In this document: piece after piece, positions 1-9,900 of the stretch
How positions within the stretch are numbered: the stretch's first letter is position 1
How the letters are laid out: every line of letters begins with the position of its first letter
Origin: Hypsibius dujardini
Taxonomy: Eukaryota > Tardigrada > Eutardigrada > Parachela > Hypsibiidae
Direction of reading: 5' to 3'
NCBI GenBank assembly: GCA_001579985.1
Contig: LRSR01007316.1
Coordinates: 1 to 24,825 of the forward strand
Length of the DNA stretch: 24,825 nucleotides
Translations under genes and position numbers: made by a program
The notes under the pieces: model-generated
Database searches by the model: none
Seen by the model: the letters and a program-made list of their open reading frames with translations, nothing else
Told to the model about the DNA's origin: nothing

Positions 1-213
1 CAAGGAGTTTTTCAACCCACTCGAGGAGAAGACAGCGTTCTCGAAGAACCCCGAACACAACCCTTGAGGCTGCACATACAGGGTGACGGTCCAGTTGACG
101 GCCACAGCATCGGGCGTGCCCGAGACTGTTGCTATCTTATCGTAGTAATTGGTGGGATTTATGAAGACCCCTGGGGGATGATAGATGGCGTATTCGTACC
201 ATATTCCCAAGAC
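1..213 (-). CDS. Internal exon of a possible lipocalin-like secreted protein (copy 1, partial)
   Basis: An open 71-codon exon on the minus strand. It begins after a good acceptor (CATCTCTTGAGCAG, AG at 214-215) and runs off the left window edge. It starts VLGIWYEYAIY, which recalls the Gly-x-Trp motif at the first strand of lipocalins. It then carries a possible N-glycosylation site (NWT) and one cysteine in GLCSGFFENAVF. A clearly homologous exon lies at 2581-2785, so this is a tandemly duplicated gene. Unlike that copy, this exon has no frame disruption. The lipocalin assignment rests on the GxWYE motif only and is tentative; the exon itself is better supported. No upstream signal-peptide exon was identified. 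Confidence 0.5.
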
Positions 214-2165
214 CTGCTCAAGAGATGTTTAAATAACATACATCACAAACCAGAACTTAGCTCTACAACTCCATACATGTTCAAGGATTGGAGAATTGTA
301 GTTATTTTTCAAAAGCTATATTTGCACAAGTATTCACGAAATAGGTCCAGATTGTTCTTGCCAAAATGCACAAATATGGGGTGATACAAATGTCTCACCT
401 TGTTCAAGTCCATCTCGATTGGAGGTGAGTAGAATGGGTAAGGTTTGCAAGTATTTACACTGGAGTTGTCCTAATTCGCCGCACCCACGACCACTCCCAC
501 AATCAGCCTCCACACGAGAAGTCCTTTTAGATGCATTGCTCAGCGAATCTACCTCCTAGTCAATGATCCCGTGGGCTGAGATACCAATGTGTCACTGAGA
601 CATTTAAACCTGAACTTTAGCTGATGCTTATGTTTATGTTTAGGGTTTCTAGTAATCCGTCGATACCGTTGCATGGAGAACCTTTTTGATCCTTCCACCT
701 TGGATTTTGAACGGTAGACAGACAGTGAGTGAGGATGAGCCGGACTTTGAATGGCATCACAATCAACTATGTCGGCGAACGTATAAAAGATGTAAACCCA
801 TCATGCATGTATTAAATGCTGTAGTTTTATCTCGTCAACGTCCAAGCTGCACCATTAATTGGTCAGTTGCAGCGAACGCCCACAAAGTAATACCGGTGTA
901 TGTTGCTCTCTGACCGCAGAAAATATCTGTTCAACAGAGCGGAAATTGTGCGTTGCAGTTAAATGTTTTATCCGGTGCCTTAATACTTGATCGTTCCGGC
1001 GCAAGAGCGAGAAAACGGTAACACTGCAGTCTGCAGTGATAATGTACCTGCGTAAACCGCACGGAGAGGCGTTACGGACTTTGTGGGAGGGCGAAAATTT
1101 CTCCCCGGTGCAAGCGCTGCCACAAATCAGCTCAAAGCCTGCACCGACTCATGCCGAAATTGAAGAAAAACGTTCAACAATGATGGGGGGCGGTGGCGTC
1201 GAAAACATTGTACGAAGTGCACGTGACGTGGGACTGGGAAAAGGCAATGTTATTTCATAAATATACAATGTGATTCTGCTTCAGGACAGTTAGCCAGCTG
1301 TTACTCTTTAAGATGAAGAAACGAGAATGTTGACAAAGTGCGCATGTATGCCCAGGACATATCCAAACTGAATTCAAAGACGTCTAGACTTTTGGTCGGT
1401 CCGGCAAGCCCGAAGCAGTGGCGGATTGACCCCCCTCCCCAACTAAGGTCAACTGCTCTTCGCTAGAAAAAATTCTTCCCTCTAGGCCTTTGGCTGTATT
1501 CCAACAAAACTTTCAGAAATAATGTAGAAATTGCTGATTTAAATACCTGCAATACCAGAATTGGAACGCACCTTTTAGTCGCGAGATAAATGACTGAGTG
1601 CCGAGACTTTTGGAGTGCTCCTCGTACATTGTACCAGTATTTGATTGTTGTGTAGTAACTGTTTCATTGTTGTGCATCCCACAATCGTTCGATTGTGGCT
1701 TCGTTGTCTGAGTGTCAAAATACATTACATTTAAACCGTAATTATGTGACCGCTCCATTAGTTATGACTGCTGTTGGGTGGTACCCAACAGTTACGCAAC
1801 ACTTACTAGTAGCATAGTCTATCTACCTAGTTAACCCATTCCTACCTACCCTCACATTCTATAATGTACTTACTCAGCTATTATTGCGTACATAATTCCG
1901 CCATGTCGGCAGGAACTAGTACGTTAGATCAGGAACTATTCCATATCCTTGACTATATAAGTGTGTGTTCTACAGTAATTTGGGAGAGTTCCTTCCTTTC
2001 CCCTCTAATCTCCTCTACCAGTAAAGTCTTACCACTATTCTTCTCCTATTACCCAGTCTAATAGCTTGTATGTTCAGGTTCTTCCGTCCTAGTAGGGACG
2101 GAGGCCTAACACTGCTGAGTTTACTCATTTGGCAAGGTGCGACGTCCCTCAATCCGCCATCATCC
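214..2165. other. Intergenic or intronic stretch without a recognised gene
   Basis: Only short open frames occur here. The one at 1036-1260 (plus) and the one at 1513-1758 (minus) resemble no family I know and have no convincing flanking splice signals. The stretch may include upstream introns or 5' sequence of copy 1 and downstream sequence of copy 2. I see no RNA gene. Confidence 0.4.
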
Positions 2166-2785
2166 TCAGACGACAGGGATCTTCGACTTCAACTCGAGTA
2201 GCTGCCGAAAGTTTGGCAGTTCCTCCAGAATGCAGATCGTTAGTATTAAGTCCCACGTTGACTTGTTCGAATTCGTCCTAGAGAAACAATAGAGCGTCAT
2301 GACGCGATTGAAGGTCACTTCGTTGTATTTAACGTCCGTTCGCGTTAGCAAGGGTGCGTTATCACAGACGCCGGTCACCAAATTGGGAGTCAAGCAGCGG
2401 AGGTCAATTTCCAAGACCGTGTCGTCGGTGAAAATTTCCGACACATACACTTACTCTGAAGTACAAAAGTCCGGTTCGCAAATTATTATACCTGTATTTA
2501 CATTCTACACCTAAAATTAATTGGTAAGTAAAGGCCTAAGAGGGAAGTTAACTTCGGCAACCACAAAGTAGGACAAGGATTTTTCAGCCTGCTTGAAGAG
2601 AAGACCGCGTTCTGGAAGAACCCCGAACACAATTCTCCTAGCTTCACGTACAAGATAACGGTCGAGTTAACGGCTGAAACATTGGGAGCGCAGGGAAAAT
2701 TTGCTATTTTGTCGTAGCAATTGGTTGGATTCTTGAAAACCCCTGGTGGTTTGTATATGGCGTATTTGTACCATATTTCTAGGAC
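2166..2785 (-). pseudogene. Second copy of the possible lipocalin-like gene, frameshifted
   Basis: The exon starting at 2785 follows the acceptor GTTCAGATTCAG. It reads VLEIWYKYAIYKPPGVFKNP, residue-by-residue similar to the exon at 1-213 (shared: IWY, YAIY, PPGVF, NPTN, YDKIA, LCSGFF, NAVFSSS, LKN). Near 2581 this copy has one A/C fewer than copy 1 (GAAAAATCC against GAAAAACTCC). That throws the rest out of frame; the shifted frame would continue SLSYFVVAEVNFPLRPLL. A further open segment, 2166-2450, ends in LLELKSKIPVV and stop TGA, and contains TDVKYNEVTF. It has TAA directly upstream in frame (2451-2453) and no clean acceptor. The Gly of GxW is Glu here. I infer a decaying duplicate. The disruption is seen; the family is a guess. 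Confidence 0.5.
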
Positions 2786-2814
2786 CTGAATCTGAACCAC
2801 AATAGAACAGAAAA

Positions 2815-2905
2815 CTGAACTGTTTTGAAAGTTTTTCAAATCTCAGGAGAGCTCCTGGATATCAGACCCCAATACACCCAAAAGTTTCAAAATGATCCGG
2901 GATGG
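2815..2905. repeat. Fragment of foldback repeat family 1
   Basis: The segment contains a tract of the form TTTTTCAAATCTCAGG..CAGACCCC..CAAAATGATCCGGGA. This matches the central and right parts of the palindromic repeats at 8251-8805 and 20061-20497 (their ...TCAGAAACCCC... TTCAAAATCATCAGGAA tract). It is a truncated copy lying just upstream of the pseudo-exon at 2785. Confidence 0.4.
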
Positions 2906-3268
2906 TAGGCCTAATTGTTGCTTAAGTCTTGTTGAAAAACGGCGGCAAAAATTGTGCCGCAGCAAATTGAGCCAGCCTTGAAATTCCCCACCGAAGAAAC
3001 TCGAGCTGCTGGCGCACTCTCCATCCGGCAGGCATCAAAACTGCCGTCAAAAAGAGGACAGCGGTTTTTAATTTAGTCACGAACCGTCCACCGTTATTAT
3101 CGATGGGCGACACTTCCCGTCAGCAAGGGGGGGGGGGAATCAGACAGACAGTTGAACTATCTCTCCCGGCGCATCTCTTCTCCGTTGATTCTGTTTATTC
3201 CTTGATATAGTAAAATTTCCTGATGTCGACCTGGAAGGTTCTTGATTTTCAAATAAGGTACAAAACCG

Positions 3269-3990
3269 AGTTCTGGTCAGTGCCTACAATACGCTCGCCT
3301 CCCCGGATCGGTTCGACTGGACGAAAAGCAACCAGACGGCCTACGCATGGTCCCCTGGAAACAGGGCACGGCTTTGATGTGGGCGTGACTGTATGGGACA
3401 CGATGGTACCATGCCACATTGGAGGATGGATGTCAACCTTTCAAATTATTCTCTACCTGCCACTGTTCATCCTGGAAATTTTCGCGTTCCGGCCTGCTGG
3501 GACTGACTCCCGATGCATTGTGGCCGTGCTGTGTTATCAGCTGTTCGTATGTTTGCCAATACCTGGATCCCACAACTGGTGCTGTTTTTGTCGTATTCGG
3601 TATTGCTGTACCTGGTCTGGCGTTGAGAAAGCAACAGTAACGTTGTCCAATGACGACCATTCCTGGCAATGAACCAAGTCGCCACCGCACAAGCTGCAGT
3701 TTTTTTAGTTGCTTAGTTAAAAAACGCACGCCCACACGGAACTGCAACTGGAGATGTGGTTTGTGTTTCTTGAGCTGGTGTACATGGTACCGGTCATTGT
3801 GATGACCTTCATCATTCACAACGTGGGCAATTGTGCTTCAGACGGTTATCGCCTAGGCGTGATTTATGATCTGCTTCAGCTGCTACATGGAGTTTTGTCT
3901 TGACGAACCTAGTGGTGTACCAAGTGATTCTGAAGGACCTTGCTGAAGTAGCCGCTCGCGTGGGTCTCCAAGCGAGGGTCGGTTAACCCG
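3269..3990 (+). pseudogene. Relic of a multi-pass membrane protein, possibly GPCR-like
   Basis: Protein-like segments are spread over all three plus frames and interrupted by stops and shifts. In order they are: a polar stretch with an NQT sequon (SAYNTLASPDRFDW, from 3275); a hydrophobic helix (WMSTFQIILYLPLFILEIF, 3427-3483); another helix (FANTWIPQLVLFLSYSVLLY); and, from 3752, WFVFLELVYMVPVIVMTFII. The last is LTNLVVYQVILKDLAEVAARV (from about 3900). That final piece recalls the NPxxY-helix 8 junction of class A GPCRs, with Leu in place of Pro. Part of the same sequence recurs at 22410-22563. The broken frames are plainly seen. The GPCR identity is inference from helix order only; it could be another polytopic family. 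Confidence 0.4.
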
Positions 3991-3999
3991 GCCAGTGCC

Positions 4000-6908
4000 C
4001 AATATCCTCGGATGATGACTTGGCGCTCTCCGAATTTTCACGATGTTACCAGAGTCAACAGATTTGGAAAGTCAGTGTTTTGCTTAAAGTTTCCTGTCTT
4101 ACCTAATTGGAAAATTACGATCAGCTTGAATGCTAAACTAGACATAGTGAAGTGAAACAAATTTAAGATTTTCTTCCGGTCTTTAAACAGCTGGCGCAAA
4201 TATTTTCTAGGCGTCGCCAATCACTTGAATTGTGCAGTGCGCTTAATGCGACTAGACATTGATAGATTATATGGCTAGTTAAGTTTATTGTTCGGTTTGA
4301 TGGATCGATCAATCAATCACTCGACCATCATAATCAAATTCCGTCAATCAACGAATCAGTTGAAAGGTTATTCGTCAACTCTGTAGCGTTAACCAGACCT
4401 TGTGGTTTAAAATCAATCAAGTCTTGTACGCACTGTAAAATCTATCAAGAGAAATGATCAGCCGTTGCAAATAACTGCGTCAACTGTATATGGACTGAAA
4501 GATGGAAGTTCACAAGCTCCCATGAATCAAACACTCAAATACGGCAAAAGCTAAAATAAAGCGTAGGTGATTGTCAGACCAACATTTTAAAGATTGTAGT
4601 TCATTCATTTGCTGCTTGACAAAGGTCCGGCAAAAAATTGTTAGCGGTGACCGTTTCCACCCTGTGTTTAAGTGCAGAAGTTGTTTGTCGGCTGTGAACT
4701 GGGCGATGTTTCTGCAACTACGTGGTCTTGTTTTGACTCCTTCAAGCTTTATAGCGCTTTTTAGTGCTTTATAGCGCGCTTGTTGCGTTACTAACAATAT
4801 GGATCACACAGTTGAAAAAGTAGTCGTCCGTGACAGTTAGGCACCAGATTAACGGTATGGCGAAAGCAGCTGCCTATCCCGTGCCGGGCCAAAAATCCAA
4901 CCTGAATGCATAAATCCAACTTGACGCCTTCAAGATCTATAATTCTCTCATCTCGTTAGGAATCTCTAAGTCTTGCATAATGTTCACTCCACCATTTATC
5001 TTCGAGGAACCGTAAAGTCATACTTTATCGGAGTCATGCAGTTGCAGTTAGTGTACTTACTGTAAATATTTGACCAGACACATCTGGCCGCCACTTGAGA
5101 CGTCCTTCAAGCTCTCAAGTAATACAGCTCGTGATTGCCTGAAGACCGCTTCATCTTTGGGTACGCGTCAAAGCAGGGTATTATGAGCCTTCCAATACAT
5201 ATATTTATCGCCAAATTAATCCCAATTTCTACAATTTATTATTTCTTTTATTCATTTTCAAAACTAACCACGTGGTCGGCCCATCACGCGTTGTCTCAAC
5301 TGTCATCGCGCTATCAGAAGCACTTAGACTTTCATCGGTGTCGCTGACGTTGACGTAAAAGTCTATGATTCTGGTAGACGTCATTTAGTCTAAGGCCGTT
5401 CTCGGCTCCCTGACCGATTGGCGGTCAGGGTGATGAAGTTTCCAGTTCGTTGTTTTTGATAAACTTCGTTTTGGGTCAATTACCAGGCAATCAAATAGCT
5501 GGGTCGCAAAAAGTCTCAGCAGCCAGCTCCGAATGGGTGAAAAAGTTTCTAGATCTGATACTGATGAAAATATTACATTTTATACCAAAGTAAGATCAAG
5601 GTACTCCAAAGCATTTCGTTGTTCAATTAAGATAACATAAAAATAATATTTCCAGTGCACAACACAACATTTTCATCAACGCAAACTTCTTTGGAAATGA
5701 ACAAGGTTTAATTCAAATAAAATATTTTATTAGAATAATATTTTATTACGTAAAAGATTTTCAGATAAATAGGCTTTGTTTTGTTTGGCGGAAATCGATG
5801 CGGTAGTCTTAGGCCGAGAGGAGAGGAGCGAAATTGTCTTTAATCTTTAACAAAACGTAATTACACGGTTTCTGCAGTCCAGACAGAAGCTAAAAGTTCA
5901 AGGCTGTTTGACTACTTGATTGGGATTGTAACTTGATCTATGGGTGAGATCAACGGGAGAGGACAACAAATTGGCTGTCCCTCTAGGGGTGTGTACAACA
6001 TCTCATTGGAAAACAATCGATGCAGCGAGACGTAGGGTGTAATCATTATGAACCGTTTAATTAATCCCTGAGCTCCGCGTTACGACGCTCCTTCTATGTC
6101 GTTCACACACACATCATGAACGGATCGATAAAAAGTCTCCTGCCGGATCGGCAAACCGGAAGCTCTAGCCTTGATGTTTTCACACGCCTCATTTCTTCAA
6201 GTTTGGAGAGGACAGATCCCACTACACTATGATACTATCGATCGATTTCAATTAAAGCCCCATAAATAGACGCCCTTTTGAGCAAGTACCATCACAAATT
6301 GCGTAATCGCCCCGTTCGCGGCCTTGGAAATTGATTTTTGCAGTGTAGAGTAACTCAACCGACGATTGTGAAGACTGCGGAGACATAGAATACCGAGAAT
6401 ACATCACAAACTCAACTACAGTGGATGCTCATCGCTTCAATTTGGCTTCTGCTGGAGTGGAAAACGAGACTTTCTATGTGTATGAACATATTTTGAGAAT
6501 ATATTTTTGAACACGCATGCGGCAGGTGTACGGAACACCTCAACATGCTAAGCCGACTCTATTGATAAATTACATGTCCCACACCAATTGCCTTGTTGAT
6601 ATGTTTTTTTCATGCCGGTTGCTATTAATGGCTAATTTATTTACTCGCGATCCTTCAAGCGCCGCTATGTTGCCGCCATAAATACAATTTATTTTTAACT
6701 CTGCTGAATCACCCGAGAACTTCGTGCGCATACCATTACGTGGAGTTGCGGATCCGGCCTTCTGTCACACCGGTATATATGAACTATTAAATTTATTGGC
6801 TTCACAGACAAATGTGAACAACAGTTAACTGCGAAATCATTTTTCGTTGTGGATCCGTCATTGGCAACAGCAATTCTCTGTGCTACGCGGAAAGAGGACC
6901 ATAGCTCA
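4000..6908. other. Gene-free stretch upstream of the SLC26 gene
   Basis: No open frame here resembles a protein I recognise. The region holds an AT-rich zone at about 5540-5770, with the perfect palindrome AATAAAATATTTTATT at 5716-5731. It also holds a short perfect hairpin at 5408-5430. The 3' end presumably contains the promoter and 5' UTR of the SLC26 gene, but I see no clear core promoter motif. Confidence 0.4.
5408..5430. other. Short perfect hairpin
   Basis: CCCTGACCG, a 5-nt spacer ATTGG, then CGGTCAGGG: a perfect 9-bp inverted repeat. It is not attached to any gene I can define. Its function is unknown and it may be chance. Confidence 0.3.
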
Positions 6909-9900
6909 ATGGATACTCCCCTCAAACAGGACGAGTCGTGTGGGGATGATGCACCGACAACGCCATCTCAGCAAACGTCGAGTCTAAAGGCGCAGAACAT
7001 TATTGTAGTCAGTCGACCCATTTTTAATCAGAACAAGTAAGAGTTCGTTGTTGCTGTTACTGGATGCCACGCAAACAACACTCTTGCTCCGCTTTCAAAC
7101 CACTTTGATTTTGATCTTTCGTAGCTTTGACCATTCTCAAGAGGCTCGTGTGGTGGGCAAAGCCAACAGTCCATGGAAGAAGTTCAAAAGACAAATAAAC
7201 CAGAAGGCATCCAAGATACGCCACTGGCACCCGACAATTGGGGGATTATTACTGGCGACCATGAAGGGACTCTTCCCGGTTCTTTCCTGGTTGCCAGAGT
7301 ATCAAATCCGTCGCGACCTACCAAAGGATCTCCTCTCAGGTACTGCGAATCATGTTCCGATTATCTTCTTCAGAGAGGCATAACACATGTTGGTGATCTT
7401 TCAGGTTCTATTGTTTGGATCATGAGCATACCCTCAGGTGAGGATGTTTTGGGACCCTACTGACCTTGGTATACAAGCCTATTATTTCTCCTTCGATAAT
7501 CTGGCAGCTAACATGAATACCAGATTGTGTGAAACAAATTGTGCTCGATCCTTTGAACGCAGTCTAAGAATTTCCCGAGGGAATTGCACTATATGACCAG
7601 CATGCCGTTAATCGTGCTGTCATGTTGTTGATCACTCGCTTTTCAGGCATGGCCTATTCACTGCTCGCCTCAATGCCGGCTATTTACGGCCTATATACCA
7701 GCTTCTTTCCGTCCCTTACCTACTCGATAATGGCCTCCTCAAAGCACGTCTCCATTGGTATGTGTGCTGAAAAATGATAAAGATCTCCCGAACAATATTC
7801 GGTATAATAGGAATGGTCATTTGGTCATTTGTCGGGTTTAATTATGTTCTCCCCGCCTTGCTTTTAAGGTGTTTTCGCAATTGTCAGCATCATGGCGGGT
7901 AAGGTCGTGCAGCAGTACGCTCTTCCTAACCATGCGGTTTCTGTACTGACCGCGGCGAATATCAGCATTGCTTCCTCGACCAGTGACGTGGAGAGTGATG
8001 TGACGTCGCATTTAGAATCGAGGATAGAGGTGATGATTTGTGTCACGTTGGCCGTTGGGATTTGGCAGGTAAACGTAACGCAGTTCGCTGATGGATCGAA
8101 GTCGGGTCCAAGAGAGCAGGGCGTGAGGTGATGAACATTTCTTGTACTTCATGGATGTAGGTTCTTATGGGAACTTTTGGACTCGGCTATATGAGCGTGT
8201 ACCTGTCGGATCAGCTTGTGACGGGGTAGGCAATACTATGACCATAGTCAGGGGCTCGTTTAAGCTCCTCACTGGTCTAAACCAGGATCCCTCATCCTAG
8301 GACTAGGGGTGGGCAAAGGAATAAAATGTTGTTTTTTTCAAGATTTTTTTTCAAGAACCAAAAATTTGGCCTCTTGTCTCCGATTATTTTGCACCTTGTA
8401 CGGGGTGTGGGGGTCTGATTTCCAAGGGTACCCTGAGATTTCCAAGCGCGTCCAAAAACATCCGTTTTTAATCCAATGTTTTCTTGAATGTTTTGATTCT
8501 TCCATTTGTATTCATCAACAGGGAACTTATACTGGACCTCAACAAACTGCAAATGTGAACGAAAAACTGATTTTTCAAAATGTTTTGAAATCCTGGGGGG
8601 TCTGCACATCAGACCCCCCCCCCCACAGACATTCACAATAATCAGAATGATCAAGGGCCAGAGGTCAAATTTCAAAATGATCAGGGACAAGTGGCCGAAT
8701 TTTGGGTTCAAAATTGAATACAAATTGCATTTTGTCCTTTCGCTCAACCCCTGGCCCTACCGTGAGGGGTCTTGGTTCCGATCTGTGTGGATGCTGCAAA
8801 AGCCTTTGGTCATGATCATACAGAATAAAAGAGTAGTTCTTCATAGGAACATAGGAAACTTTAAACCAACTCACAACTGCCGTATTTTGCAGGTTTACAA
8901 CAGGGACGGCTGTGCACGTGTTTACGAGTCAGTTAAAGTAAGACGTATTTTGTTAAAGAAAAGGCAGACAGGATTGCAGGACCACTAGTAACGTCTCCTA
9001 TCTTATTGACACATTTGCCCAAAAATCGTTCAAGTTGCGTATGCCTATGCTGAAGAACTTTACATTCTGCTCTCAAAAAAGGTCAATATTCGGATTGCGC
9101 AGAATGAGGGATTTCAATGGACCCTTAAAAATCATATACGTATGCAAATCTTTTGACTTTGATCTTTCATTCGTTTATGTTTTAAAAATCTCCATCATTT
9201 GCGAATGTTTAGACGTGGATTGAATTCTTCTCGGCCATTCCTTACACCCACTTTCCAAGTCTCATCATCTCAGTAGTCTGCCTGAACTTTCTCCTCATGG
9301 TCAAGTACGGTTTCAACGAAAACAAATGGACACAGAGCCACTTTCCCTGTCACATTCACCTGCCTGGGGAGCTTCTAACCGTAAGTGAACGTCTAAAAAA
9401 TTGTGTTCGTAGAGCAGAATTGTTTTTACTCCCTTTTGGTTTGAGGTTATATTCGGCATACTTGCATCATATTACCTCGACTTGGGTCATTCCTATGGGG
9501 TGGACATTGTCGGCTTCATTCCATTAGGGTTACCCGAACCCCGAGTACCTGATCTTTCAATCCTGCCGGCCTTTGCCATGGATACCTTTGCCATTGCCAT
9601 CGTATCGTTTGCTATTCAGCTGTCCTTCGCAAAGATGTACTCTATGAAGCATAAGTATCAAATGGATCCCAATCAGGAGCTCCGAGCGTTGGGCTGTAGC
9701 AATATATTCGGGGGGTTCTTTCAATGTCTCCCCTCGTCCGCATTTCTGGGGAGGGTTGCTGCTCAGTCCTCTGTTGGAGGAGAGAGCCAGGTGAAGATTT
9801 TCCCGATGTTACCTGTCTCCATGAGGATTACTGACATGGATACTAAACTTTCTAGGTTGTGAGCATCTTTGCCGCAGGACTGATGCTGATTGTCCTGCTG

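Noticed and set aside
2922-3113. Possible signal-peptide exon (hydrophobic KLKTAVLFLTAVLMPAG) for the lipocalin-like copy 2
   Set aside because: The frame starts with GTG, has no ATG before the hydrophobic stretch, and no donor joins it in phase to the exon at 2785.
3300-3330. tRNA B-box-like GGTTCGACTGG
   Set aside because: No A box or cloverleaf surrounds it, and it lies in the membrane-protein relic.
6849-6908. Earlier SLC26 start at 6849
   Set aside because: That codon is GTG; the first ATG in the open frame is at 6909.
8292-8988. Overlapping open frames of 110-160 codons on both strands within SLC26 intron 6
   Set aside because: They lie in the palindromic repeat, and the two strands give similar low-complexity products. 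No domain is recognisable.
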